NCBI GenBank assembly: GCA_017552715.1
Contig: JAFZOW010000052.1
Location: 1-39,009 of the forward strand
Length of the DNA stretch: 39,009 nt
From: Lachnospiraceae bacterium
GTDB lineage: Bacteria; Bacillota; Clostridia; Lachnospirales; Lachnospiraceae
Direction of reading: 5' to 3'
The notes beneath the pieces were generated by a model. It saw only the letters and a program-made list of their open reading frames with translations. It searched no databases and was not told the origin of the DNA. Positions 8,316 through 16,656 of this stretch are shown one piece after another (within the stretch, counting starts at the first letter, position 1; every line of letters begins with the position of its first letter). The position numbers were made by a program, and so were the translations under genes.

Positions 8316-8759
8316 TTATAAGTTTTTCTTTATCGTCAGGATGTTGGTCCCATCCCGGTACACATAGCTCACATCGTCCATGGTCTCCTTCACCATAAGG
8401 ATACCGAAACCGCCTACCCTTTCCATGAACATCTTTCCGGAGGTATCCGCTTCCTCCGCAGCCAGTGGATCAAAGAAGCTTCCCTGATCCATAAAGGAAA
8501 GGGTAAGTACCGCCGGATCCTCCGTCAGCTCTAAAGCGACCCGTATCTTTCCCCAGAAAGGATCTTCTCCGCTATCCTCCGGCGCCTCCCCTCCCTCATA
8601 GGCATAGGAAACGATATTGACTACGATCTCTTCTACTGCCAGTTCGAGTTGAAAGCGTTTCTTTGCATCGCATTCCACCTCTTCCAGATGCTCACTGATA
8701 AAATCATTGATCTCATCCAGCGCATCATCATCAGCCACAACGATCAATTCATCTGTCAT
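8316..8759 (-). CDS. RsbW/SpoIIAB-like serine kinase (HATPase_c_2 anti-sigma type)
   Basis: A 147-residue GHKL ATPase of the anti-sigma-factor kinase type. The N-box is the ELAVEEIVVNIVSYAY segment, the G1-like box is DQGSFFDP and the G2 box is GGFGILMVKE. Such proteins phosphorylate their STAS partner and sequester a sigma factor or another target. The ATG overlaps the stop of the upstream phosphatase gene as ATGA, implying coupled translation, and the STAS gene follows directly. Kinase and antagonist are thus a standard pair; the third partner is missing from the window. Confidence 0.9.
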   Translation of the reverse strand: MTDELIVVADDDALDEINDFISEHLEEVECDAKKRFQLELAVEEIVVNIVSYAYEGGEAPEDSGEDPFWGKIRVALELTEDPAVLTLSFMDQGSFFDPLAAEEADTSGKMFMERVGGFGILMVKETMDDVSYVYRDGTNILTIKKNL

Positions 8760-10288
8760 TTTTTCTTTCCCCTGTAGATCAGCGACATCATCGTCATATC
8801 ATCAAACTGCGGATCGTTCCCGACAAACGCATTCGCAGTATCACGCACCTTCCTGCACAGTTCCCGGCTGCCCAGATCCGGATCATGGTTCAGCACCTCC
8901 AGAAGCCTTTCCGTTCCGAACTCCTCGCCGTTCTTTCCCTGTGCCTCATTCACACCATCGGTATAAAGAAAGATGCGGTCCCCGGGCTCCATGTCAAATT
9001 CGATCTCCGGAAAGATCATCCCGGGGATAAAGCCTACCGGCGGACCGTGCTTTGTTTTTTCGATCACATATTCTCCACCCTTCTCCTTTAAGCAAAGCGC
9101 AGGATAATCATGCCCGCCGTTGCAGGCCACCACATGTCCTGTACGGAGGTCCAGATAGCCCAGCCACATGGTAACAAACATCCCGGCATCGTTATTCTTT
9201 CCGATCTTCCCATCCACATGGGCCAGCACCTCCGAAGGACGCCCGCCCAGCTGGGCACGCATCTTCACCATGGCTTTGGAAACCGCCATCAGGAGAGCCG
9301 CTCCCACGCCCTTGTCGGAAACATCCGCCACCAGGAAGGCCAGATGATCCTCATCGAGCATAAAGAAATCGTAGAAATCGCCGCCCACCTCCCGAGCCGG
9401 CGTCATCGACGCATAGAGGTCATATTCGAGCACCCGGGACAGATCCGGGAATTCCTTCGGCAGCATGGAGGCCTGCATCCTGTTGGCAACGGACAGCTCC
9501 GCCTCCACCGCACTCCTCGCCCGGCTCTTTTCCAGGTTCAGCACACAGAAAAGCAACAGCAGGATCGTCATCATCGTACCCAGCTCCGGCGTAAGCCCAT
9601 AGAGCAGAGGTGCGTAGACCACGGCCGTAAACTGTGCCAGGGTGAAAGTGAACAGTATGATCAGTTGGTAGATCATAAGCTGTTTCCGGTAAAGCAGGAT
9701 AAGCCCGAAGATGATCACGGCTCCGGCAAAGGAATAGCCGTTCGACAGCAGATGAAGGCTTCCCCTTTGATATGCTCCTTCTTTATCAATATAAAAGTAA
9801 ATCGGCCTCAGCAGGTTCAACAGGCGCAACGCCACGGAAAGGATACAGCCGATCCCCATTAACGCCGTTACACCCTTCACCCGCTTTTCTCCGGCGATAT
9901 CCATATACTCCAGCACATAACGGTAGAAGATAAAAATGATCAAAGGGGAGACCAGGAAAAGGAGGGTATTGGCCGCATAGTTTAAAAGCCGTACCTCCGC
10001 ATGCCCGTCGATCACCCAGGACAGCGCATCCGTAAAAAGCCCGGTAAAGACCACCAGTACCAGCCGCAGATACCATTTTTTGAGTCCGTTCAGCTCATCC
10101 CCGTCAAAAGCGCAGGCCACGAAAAGGATCACACCCATGGCCATGGAACAGACATCCATGGAGACCTGCAGCACGGACAGACCGTCCAGCCCGGCCAGCG
10201 TATAATGGAAAAGCTCTATGAGCAGGATCGTATGCAGCAGCAGCATGCAGGCCAGGAGCAGGACAGCTCTTTTTCTTCCTTTTTTCAT
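8756..10288 (-). CDS. Membrane PP2C (SpoIIE/RsbU-type) phosphatase, copy A
   Basis: This 510-residue protein has an N-terminal membrane sensor of seven to eight helices (about 9-29, 41-61, 74-90, 103-127, 141-161, 184-201, 209-225, 235-252). A short helical linker leads to a PP2C phosphatase domain (about 285-505). The metal-binding motifs are complete: GGDFYDF, VADVSDKG, NGGHDYP, LYTDG and FDDMT. The expected reaction is removal of phosphate from the phospho-STAS protein in response to a membrane or extracellular signal. Its ATG overlaps the stop of the paralogous phosphatase gene upstream (10285-10288, ATGA), and its stop overlaps the kinase start. Confidence 0.9.
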   Translation of the reverse strand: MKKGRKRAVLLLACMLLLHTILLIELFHYTLAGLDGLSVLQVSMDVCSMAMGVILFVACAFDGDELNGLKKWYLRLVLVVFTGLFTDALSWVIDGHAEVRLLNYAANTLLFLVSPLIIFIFYRYVLEYMDIAGEKRVKGVTALMGIGCILSVALRLLNLLRPIYFYIDKEGAYQRGSLHLLSNGYSFAGAVIIFGLILLYRKQLMIYQLIILFTFTLAQFTAVVYAPLLYGLTPELGTMMTILLLLFCVLNLEKSRARSAVEAELSVANRMQASMLPKEFPDLSRVLEYDLYASMTPAREVGGDFYDFFMLDEDHLAFLVADVSDKGVGAALLMAVSKAMVKMRAQLGGRPSEVLAHVDGKIGKNNDAGMFVTMWLGYLDLRTGHVVACNGGHDYPALCLKEKGGEYVIEKTKHGPPVGFIPGMIFPEIEFDMEPGDRIFLYTDGVNEAQGKNGEEFGTERLLEVLNHDPDLGSRELCRKVRDTANAFVGNDPQFDDMTMMSLIYRGKKK

Positions 10289-11856
10289 TCCCCGCCCCCT
10301 TCCCTGCGATATTGGGTAAAGCTGAAGCCCAGCATCGTGATATCATCGGCCTGCTGCGCTTCTCCCTGCCCGCTCAGAACACTCTGCCAGATCCCCTCGC
10401 AGAGTTCTTCGTTCGTATGGTCGCTATAACGGTTCAGGGTCTCCAGCAGTCCTTCATTACCGCTTCTCCCCTTCTCCGAAAGAGCATCCACCAGCCCGTC
10501 CGTGTACAGGAAGATACGCTCTCCCGGCATAAAGACCATCTCACGGTCCGCATAAACACTGTCCGCCGCCTTACCCAGCGGGGTCGTTTCCGCCTCATCG
10601 TATAAGAAGAATTTCGGCCCGAGATCCTTTTTCAGGAAAGCCGGTCTGTTCTTCCCCGCACTGCAGCATACCAGCTCACCGGAACGTGTATCCAGGATGC
10701 CCAGCCACACATCCATGGTAAGGTTCAGTCCCTTCTGTTCGACCAGCCGGCGGTTCACATCCCCCAGCACCTCGGCAGGGGCTGCGCCCATCTCTGCATA
10801 CATGCTGATCATGGCTCTGGCAACGGACATAAAGAGTGCGGCGCTGACACCTTTCCCTGCCACATCTCCCACCAGGAAGGCAAAATGATCCTCATCCGTA
10901 CGGAAGAAATCATAGAAATCCCCGCCCACTTCTCCGCAGGGCTTCATCAGGGCATAGATATCGAATTCCGCCGCCTCGGCAATATCCGCATCGAGCCTGG
11001 CCAGCGAGCCTTCCTGTATGCGCTTTGCTGTATCCAGCTCCTTCCGGGTCAGCTCTCCCTTACGGTTCCGGTTCACGTTCAGAAGGATGTACATGATGAA
11101 AAGGATCAGGAAGGAAACGGCATAGCCGATAAAGATCGGCAGCACTCCTCCGAAAATGATGCCCAGGGATGCAAAGGACAGCGCATAAAACAGAGCCGCG
11201 ATGATCTGATTTTTCCGCAGTCGTTTCCGGAAGCGGATCACAAAGAAGAAAACGGAGAGCGAAACAAAAAGAGGATAGATATTGTCCAGCGCATACAGCT
11301 CCGTCTCCCTGTAAACCCCCTCTTCATCCACCCAAAAGAACAGGGGATAAAAAAGATTGGACAGGCCTGCCAGAATGCCGGCGATCATCAGGATACGGGA
11401 CAGTTTGCGCAGGAACTCCACCGCCCTCTCGCCCTTTACCTGCAGGGTACAGACCATATATTCCATTGAACGCCCGTAGATCAGATAATTGCCGGCCGAC
11501 TGGATCGCCACGATCCCTGTCTGGAAAAGCCGTGTCTGCGGCAGCCCGTCCAGGAAATAAGAGATGGTATCCATCGTCATGCAGGCGAAATTAAAGAAGA
11601 TCACCTGCATGAAAAGCCGTCTTTCCTCATCCTTCTGCATCCCGTCCAGCGTACAACACAGGAAGAGGACTACGGAAGCGAGCATGGCGATCATACTGTA
11701 GCCGATGCTGAAGAGCATGTGATGCTCTACATGATCCATGCCGTATCTTGCGATCACAACAAACACGCAGGCAAAGAGCGCAAGCATCAGGATAAAGGCC
11801 ATGATCCGGTGCCGTGCGCTTTTTATATCCGCTTTCAATCCCTGACTTTCAGTCAT
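10285..11856 (-). CDS. Membrane PP2C (SpoIIE/RsbU-type) phosphatase, copy B
   Basis: A 523-residue paralogue of the next phosphatase gene, with the same plan: about seven or eight membrane helices in residues 18-255, a linker, then PP2C (about 290-520). GGDFYDF, VGDVAGKG, LYTDG and ADDIT motifs are present, but the usual Ala-Gly-His is Ala-Gly-Lys here, so one motif diverges. The two membrane halves are clearly related (matching charge and helix patterns, a WVDEEGVY / YIDKEGAY loop in both) yet quite different in sequence, as expected for paralogues sensing different signals. The ribosome-binding site is weak, and 74 bases separate it from the gene upstream, the widest gap inside the operon. 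Confidence 0.88.
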   Translation of the reverse strand: MTESQGLKADIKSARHRIMAFILMLALFACVFVVIARYGMDHVEHHMLFSIGYSMIAMLASVVLFLCCTLDGMQKDEERRLFMQVIFFNFACMTMDTISYFLDGLPQTRLFQTGIVAIQSAGNYLIYGRSMEYMVCTLQVKGERAVEFLRKLSRILMIAGILAGLSNLFYPLFFWVDEEGVYRETELYALDNIYPLFVSLSVFFFVIRFRKRLRKNQIIAALFYALSFASLGIIFGGVLPIFIGYAVSFLILFIMYILLNVNRNRKGELTRKELDTAKRIQEGSLARLDADIAEAAEFDIYALMKPCGEVGGDFYDFFRTDEDHFAFLVGDVAGKGVSAALFMSVARAMISMYAEMGAAPAEVLGDVNRRLVEQKGLNLTMDVWLGILDTRSGELVCCSAGKNRPAFLKKDLGPKFFLYDEAETTPLGKAADSVYADREMVFMPGERIFLYTDGLVDALSEKGRSGNEGLLETLNRYSDHTNEELCEGIWQSVLSGQGEAQQADDITMLGFSFTQYRREGGGE

Positions 11857-11930
11857 TTAAACTCTGCACTTTCCTCTCTCATCCGCCCACCGGAAATACT
11901 TTTCATGGTAAGCGTCACGTACATCCGCGT

Positions 11931-13139
11931 TTAGCTGTTCCCATATGCATCCCGTGCGCGGCTCAGTTCCTGATCCAGGTCCGGATTGCTGTTGGGGACA
12001 AAGCCGGAATCGGCCTTGTTCTCCTTCATGTACTCCGCAAATTCCGCAGACTTTTGGCTGCGCTCCGTAAGCTCCTTTTCCAGGCGCTCGATCTCGTCCG
12101 CATCGGGATCATCCTTCCCATATGCGCTCACCAGATCGCGTTTCACGCTGATCAGAGCCAGATCATTGTCATACCCCTCATCGATATAGGCTTCCTCATC
12201 GAAGCCGTCAAAGCCATCCTCCTCCAGGCGCTCCGCATCCTGCTTCAGCATAGCCCTTTCCGCGGCAAATGTCGCACTTTCGTCTTTTTTCTTCTGTGAG
12301 GTTTTGGTATCGTAGATCCGCTTTTTTTCCACCCCCACGACATTGCCCTTTTCGTCCAGCTTATCCACGTAGGAGATCCTGCCGAAGGTACGATCAAGGA
12401 AGCTCAGCGTCCCCCGGAAATATACATTCGGTTTCCATCCCACGTGTTTCCTCCAGAGCGGCTGGAAGGTGGCAAGCTTTATGAGATTTCCGACCGTAAG
12501 GCCGACTATAGTGGCAAGTCCCGCAACAACGAGTTTTCCTGCACCGGAGGTTTGGAAGATCTTCTTCTGTTCAGCCTGATTTGCTTCATTCGCATCGTTG
12601 TAGATCATCTCCGACATATCGGTTCCGTCCTCACGCTGCCGCCCGCTGATATAAGCATCCCTTTCCTGTGTGACCTTTTCGCGCAGGGCCATCACCTCTT
12701 CCAGGCGCTGTTTTCCCTTTCCCCATTTAAAGATACGGAAGCGTCCCGAACAGTATTTGTTGCAGGCTGCGATCAGATCATCCAGCGCCTTTCCCCTGCT
12801 TATATTCATCTCCTCATGGTTATGATAGACATTCAGGGCATCCCGGACGGCCTGCATCTTTTCGCTGTCGTCCTTCTGCCTGGCGATAAACTTTTTATCC
12901 AGTCCGATATATGCAGGCTCCCCGGGCACAGGTCCGCCAAGCGGAGCCACTCCATCCTTCACCGTAACTTCTTTAAAGCCCTGCAGGATGAGCTTTTCCG
13001 TCTTTTCCTCCCGGATCTCGCCCTCGTTAAGCTGTTCCTGCTGCATAAGGCTGCTGCTGAAAAGGGATTCCTCCTTATGCTCCTGAAGCTGTTTCTGTTC
13101 CTGTAACTTTTTTAACTTTTCCAGACTCTGCGTACCCAT
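11931..13139 (-). CDS. Single-TM charged protein with Cys-x3-Cys 'YC' segment, unknown function
   Basis: Unrecognised 402-residue protein. It opens with a Gln/Lys/Glu-rich coiled coil (about 5-50). A segment follows with Cys126, Tyr129, Cys130 and a downstream Gly142-x2-Arg145-x3-Val149 pattern. One hydrophobic Gly/Val/Leu helix (about 198-220) may be a membrane anchor, and the acidic/charged C-terminal tail (about 270-400) is predicted helical. The Cys-Tyr-Cys segment closely parallels residues 94-159 of the giant ABC1 kinase-like protein of the same operon (Cys138, Tyr141, Cys142, Gly152, Arg155, Val159), which suggests a shared interaction domain. GAGGAGAGG precedes the ATG; the previous gene ends 20 bases upstream. 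Function unknown; a scaffold or substrate of the system is a guess. Confidence 0.75.
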   Translation of the reverse strand: MGTQSLEKLKKLQEQKQLQEHKEESLFSSSLMQQEQLNEGEIREEKTEKLILQGFKEVTVKDGVAPLGGPVPGEPAYIGLDKKFIARQKDDSEKMQAVRDALNVYHNHEEMNISRGKALDDLIAACNKYCSGRFRIFKWGKGKQRLEEVMALREKVTQERDAYISGRQREDGTDMSEMIYNDANEANQAEQKKIFQTSGAGKLVVAGLATIVGLTVGNLIKLATFQPLWRKHVGWKPNVYFRGTLSFLDRTFGRISYVDKLDEKGNVVGVEKKRIYDTKTSQKKKDESATFAAERAMLKQDAERLEEDGFDGFDEEAYIDEGYDNDLALISVKRDLVSAYGKDDPDADEIERLEKELTERSQKSAEFAEYMKENKADSGFVPNSNPDLDQELSRARDAYGNS

Positions 13140-13159
13140 ATGATCCTCTCCTCTATCCC

Positions 13160-14440
13160 TTATTCGGTAGCTTCCAACAGCTTCTCGATATCGTCCTCAT
13201 CAAAGTCCATTTCCCTTAGCGGAGGATTCAGCGTACCGCTTAACAGGTATTGCCCCAGCTGCAGCCTGCAGAATTTATCCAGGATCTCCCCCAGCTCTTC
13301 CGCTTCCACCGGTATCATAAGCTCCGTGTTCTCATCGCCCGAGCGGATAGCGCTGTCAATAAAGGCCCAGATCAGACAGGGCAGGAATTTCTCCCTCTCC
13401 GGGGCGGAAGCCAGATATTCGACTCTCAGCATTCCGGAAGCCGTTCTGTGAGCCAGGAGCAGCGCCCGTATATCCGTCCGGCTCCCCGCATAGAAGGAGA
13501 GCTCCTTATCGATATATTCCCCCGGAACCTCCTTAAGATAGCCGTCATAATCCAGACGGCCGAGCGCATGCCGGATAAACCTCACTTTCTCCGTTTCAAG
13601 AAAGTTCGCAAGAGGCTCGGATCCACGGCTCAGGGCCGAGATCCTTTTCCGTTCCGTGATATCGCCGACCCTTATGACCGCTTCGGGACTCAGTCCCGAT
13701 CCCAGTTCGAACTGCCAGGTGCCGAAGAAATAGGCAAGGATCTCCTTTCCCTCTGCGTTTCCCGGGAATTCTGCGGAGATGTTCTCCACACCGCTCTGTA
13801 TCAGCTGTGCCAGCAGCTCCCCCATCAGGAAATCCGCAACGCTTCTCTCCCGGAACTCTTCGTTCACAAAGAGCCAGTCGATCCGAAGTATCGGCTTGTT
13901 CAGAAAGGGGTCCATATCGATATACCAGGCGATGGCCCCGACACCGTAAACATTTCCGTTCCGCGTACGGAGAGCCCCCAGAGCGGAACGTCTTCCGGAA
14001 AGGATGTCTTCATACAGATCCACGGACAGGACCGTTTTAAAAAGATCGACATTATTCTTCGTGACGGGGCTGATCATGGGCCCGATGATCTTTTCAAACT
14101 CCCGCCGGCAGTCAGCCGCGGCAGCAAGCTGCTTTTTCCCGTATCTTGAAAACGGATGAAAACGCTTTGCCATATTGTCAAGAATGCTTATCTTCAGCGC
14201 ATAAATCTTCTCTACCCGCTCCCGATCCTTATTCTTCCTGTAATAGTGGACATACTCTCTTATATGGGAATCCGTAGAGACCAGCATCTCGACCGCGGCT
14301 CTCTGCTCCTCCACCATATCTTCCATGCCAAAGAGCCCGCTAAGCTCTTTCTCCGCTTCCCTGCTCTTTTCCCGGTCGATCCCAAGGGTCTCCTCTACTG
14401 AAAGAACTCCGGCTTCCCTGTATTCATACTGATTATCCAT
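13160..14440 (-). CDS. Tandem GNAT-like protein, probably catalytically degenerate
   Basis: A 426-residue soluble protein. Residues about 155-255 look like a GNAT fold: an aromatic-rich strand (AIAWYIDMDPF), then RIDWLFVNEEFRERSVADFLMGEL in the position of acetyl-CoA motif A, and a FGTWQFEL end strand. The Arg/Gln-x-x-Gly-x-Gly/Ala pyrophosphate loop is replaced by a Glu-Arg-Ser-Val-Ala-Asp sequence. A second, weaker GNAT-like half follows (about 285-410). The N-terminal 130 residues are helical and charged and contain no known domain. Its ATG directly abuts the stop of the upstream gene (TAAATG), with GGAGGGG just before it. It may act as a binding or sensory module instead of an acetyltransferase (inference). 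Confidence 0.65.
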   Translation of the reverse strand: MDNQYEYREAGVLSVEETLGIDREKSREAEKELSGLFGMEDMVEEQRAAVEMLVSTDSHIREYVHYYRKNKDRERVEKIYALKISILDNMAKRFHPFSRYGKKQLAAAADCRREFEKIIGPMISPVTKNNVDLFKTVLSVDLYEDILSGRRSALGALRTRNGNVYGVGAIAWYIDMDPFLNKPILRIDWLFVNEEFRERSVADFLMGELLAQLIQSGVENISAEFPGNAEGKEILAYFFGTWQFELGSGLSPEAVIRVGDITERKRISALSRGSEPLANFLETEKVRFIRHALGRLDYDGYLKEVPGEYIDKELSFYAGSRTDIRALLLAHRTASGMLRVEYLASAPEREKFLPCLIWAFIDSAIRSGDENTELMIPVEAEELGEILDKFCRLQLGQYLLSGTLNPPLREMDFDEDDIEKLLEATE

Positions 14441-15304
14441 TTACCCCTCCCTCATTCTTTCCCAGGCATATTTTTCGTTGATATTCTCGCGATAGGCAGC
14501 GAGAGGTGCTTCATCTCCGGCCTCTCCGTCCTCGATGGTCTCACCGTTGTCCTTCGCCGCCTTCGTGGCATGAACGATCACGGTCTTATCCGTCATTTCA
14601 TATTCCTTGTTCAGCAGGCGTCTAAGCAGGGGGATCACAGCGGAATTCATCGTCAGCATGCTGATCGCAGGATACTCTTCCGCCAGATCCTCCTCCGTCA
14701 GTCCTTCCACGAATCTCTGACAGGTCGAAAGGATATACTGCGGAAATTTGGAAGAGAAGCCGAGAAGCAGCTCCACAAGGATCTCCCCTTCCTGTCGGGA
14801 GGCGAGCAGTATCGAAACCAGCTTATATTCCTTGTCGTAGCAGACGGCACTCAGGTTCTCATCCATCTGCGCAAAGCGCTCTTCGCTGATGGGGAAATGC
14901 AGCTGCTCCAGAAATTCCTTTACTTCATCAAGCTGAAAGCTCATCAGCTCGTAGAAGCTGTAGGTCTCGATATCCGGGAACTTCATGCGCAGGGATTTCT
15001 GCACACCGGCAGAGTTTAACAGATCCACTGTGTTGATCGAGATGATCTTATCCCTCTCTTTCAGTTGAAAGCCCGACTCCTCATATACGGCGCTCTGCTC
15101 CCCGGGGATGTCACAGAAGAGCTCACTTAAGCCCCGGCGCGCGGCTTCGCTTTCCGCCGCGGAAAGGAGGGCCTTATCGTCTTCCGGGAAAAGTGTCAGC
15201 AGGCGTGCCGCCCCTTCCCCTTCCTCACGGAGAGTCGCCGAGCCTCCCTCCCCGTTATACAGGCAGATATCACCGTTATCCTGCAGTTTTCTTATATAAC
15301 TCAC
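14441..15304 (-). CDS. Degenerate GNAT-like protein
   Basis: A 287-residue protein, read from the GTG at 15304: GAGGAGG lies about 7 bases before this GTG, and the GTGA sequence overlaps the stop of the phosphatase gene by four bases. An in-frame ATG further upstream would overlap the phosphatase gene by 28 bases and lacks the site. Residues 30-90 resemble the second half of a GNAT fold (a YEESGFQLKERDKI-type end strand). Residues about 115-260 resemble a second GNAT-like fold, with VSILLASRQ and VELLLGFSSK strands. No acetyl-CoA loop is visible in either. Its closest partner in style is the tandem GNAT-like protein encoded next. Function unknown. Confidence 0.6.
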   Translation of the reverse strand: MSYIRKLQDNGDICLYNGEGGSATLREEGEGAARLLTLFPEDDKALLSAAESEAARRGLSELFCDIPGEQSAVYEESGFQLKERDKIISINTVDLLNSAGVQKSLRMKFPDIETYSFYELMSFQLDEVKEFLEQLHFPISEERFAQMDENLSAVCYDKEYKLVSILLASRQEGEILVELLLGFSSKFPQYILSTCQRFVEGLTEEDLAEEYPAISMLTMNSAVIPLLRRLLNKEYEMTDKTVIVHATKAAKDNGETIEDGEAGDEAPLAAYRENINEKYAWERMREG

Positions 15305-16062
15305 GATTCCCCTCCTCTCTTTACGCATAAGAAGGTGGCATCATCCTTCAGTTTTGCATCCCCGACGAATTCAAAGAAATCATCCTGCAGAGTTCCGACG
15401 ATCTCCTCCGCATTTTCTTCTTCACATCTTTTCAGCGTCTCCTGCATCATCTCCTCGGTAAAGCCGGCCTTGGTCACGCCGTCGGTATAGAGCAGCAGGC
15501 GGTCTCCGGGGTTCAGCCTTATCTCGTAGCTTTCATAAGAGATATTCTCCATGACCGCCAGCAGGTAGGAAGAGCTTTCGTTTTCGCAGCGGCCCGCTCC
15601 GCCGGCTCTTGCAAGGATCGGCGGCTCATGCCCCGCATTCACGGCAGTGATGATGCCTGTGGAAAGTTCATAGACGCCGTACCAGGCCGAAAGGCAGAGG
15701 TTATCCTCATTGGCCGCGGCCAGACGGTTGTTTACGACCCCGATCAGCTCCGCGGGCGTAAAGCCCATGGAAAGCTCACCGGAAAGATAGAGCTTGAAGG
15801 CGATCATGTACAGGGCCGCCGCATCTCCGCCGTCAAAGATATCGGCAACTACTATGCCGATATGATCGTTATCGATACGGAAGAAATCAAAGTAATCCCC
15901 GCCCACCTTGGCCAGGCTGATCTGATCCCCGTAGATATCGATCTGATCCAGATCGGGAAAGAAGGGATACTGATCCGGCATCAGATGAAATTTCAGCGAT
16001 ACCGTCATGGCCAGCTGACGCTGTAAATGCTCCAGTTCCTTCATCAATTCTTCTTTTTCCAT
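15301..16062 (-). CDS. Soluble PP2C (SpoIIE/RsbU-type) phosphatase
   Basis: A 253-residue protein: a short N-terminal coiled coil (about 1-25) and a complete PP2C domain. GGDYFDF, VVADIFDGG, NAGHEPP, LYTDG and KDDAT motifs are visible. The usual Gly-Lys-Gly after the second metal motif is Asp-Gly-Gly, a divergence from its two membrane paralogues. There is no sensory domain, so input may come from protein partners such as the neighbouring GNAT-like proteins. I placed the start at 16062, where GAGGAGGTGTCA precedes ATG; the longer frame would overlap the GNAT gene by 90 bases. It probably dephosphorylates the STAS protein or targets of the ABC1-type kinase (inference). Confidence 0.85.
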   Translation of the reverse strand: MEKEELMKELEHLQRQLAMTVSLKFHLMPDQYPFFPDLDQIDIYGDQISLAKVGGDYFDFFRIDNDHIGIVVADIFDGGDAAALYMIAFKLYLSGELSMGFTPAELIGVVNNRLAAANEDNLCLSAWYGVYELSTGIITAVNAGHEPPILARAGGAGRCENESSSYLLAVMENISYESYEIRLNPGDRLLLYTDGVTKAGFTEEMMQETLKRCEEENAEEIVGTLQDDFFEFVGDAKLKDDATFLCVKRGGES

Positions 16063-16073
16063 TGACACCTCCT

Positions 16074-16613
16074 CTATTCTTCTTCTGTGAACAGCCCCTC
16101 TTTTTCCAGCAGTCCTTCTTTTGTGAGCAGTTCCAGCTGCTTGCTGTACGGAAGTTCTTTCCACTTATTCTTTTCTTTCCGATAATTATCTGCGGATGTC
16201 GTCATGGCCCACGCCGACTTATTCTGCCGGTTCATCTGTTTGTCCGGCTCAAAGCCCATTTCACTCAGATACCTGTCCGCTCCCATGCAGACCCCGTTCC
16301 ATTCCGATCCTTTTGAGATCAACACGGTGATCAGATGACAGCCGGCCTCAGCGGCGATCCTTATCGCCTCGTTCAGCAATGCTTCTCCGGCACCCTTCTG
16401 TCGTTCCTCCGGAAGCACCAGCAGCCAGTGGATAAAAAGCCTCGCCTGTGTCAGCTCCGCAACCAGTAATCCGCAGGGGATATCCTCTTCCCCGGACTCT
16501 CTTGCCGACACAAGCGCAAACCATCCGGGCAGGGCTGTATTCTTCAAGCTGTCAAAGGGATCCATTCCCGCAAACAGTTCCCTTTGTGAATACTCAAGGC
16601 TCACTACTTTCAT
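16074..16613 (-). CDS. GNAT family N-acetyltransferase
   Basis: A 179-residue protein with a more orthodox GNAT core than its two neighbours: HWLLVLPEERQKGAGEALL (about 66-84) contains the Gln/Arg-x-x-Gly-x-Gly/Ala acetyl-CoA loop as RQKGAG, followed by the EAGCHLITVLIS strand and an end strand YLSEMGFEPDK. The C-terminal 40 residues are charged and helical, beyond the normal fold. The family moves an acetyl group from acetyl-CoA to an amine; the target is unknown. It lies 43 bases after the giant kinase gene and 11 bases before the soluble phosphatase. Confidence 0.8.
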   Translation of the reverse strand: MKVVSLEYSQRELFAGMDPFDSLKNTALPGWFALVSARESGEEDIPCGLLVAELTQARLFIHWLLVLPEERQKGAGEALLNEAIRIAAEAGCHLITVLISKGSEWNGVCMGADRYLSEMGFEPDKQMNRQNKSAWAMTTSADNYRKEKNKWKELPYSKQLELLTKEGLLEKEGLFTEEE

Positions 16614-16656
16614 ATCCGTTCATTCTCCTTTTCTTTCCCGTCCTTAAGGATCCCGA

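Noticed and set aside
8756-11856. Idea that the membrane phosphatases are sporulation SpoIIE.
   Set aside because: The domain plan and operon context match RsbU/RsbP-type partner-switch phosphatases, and no other sporulation genes are near.
16063-16164. Longer start for the soluble phosphatase overlapping the GNAT gene.
   Set aside because: GAGGAGG precedes the internal ATG at 16062 and the extension has no homology-like pattern.
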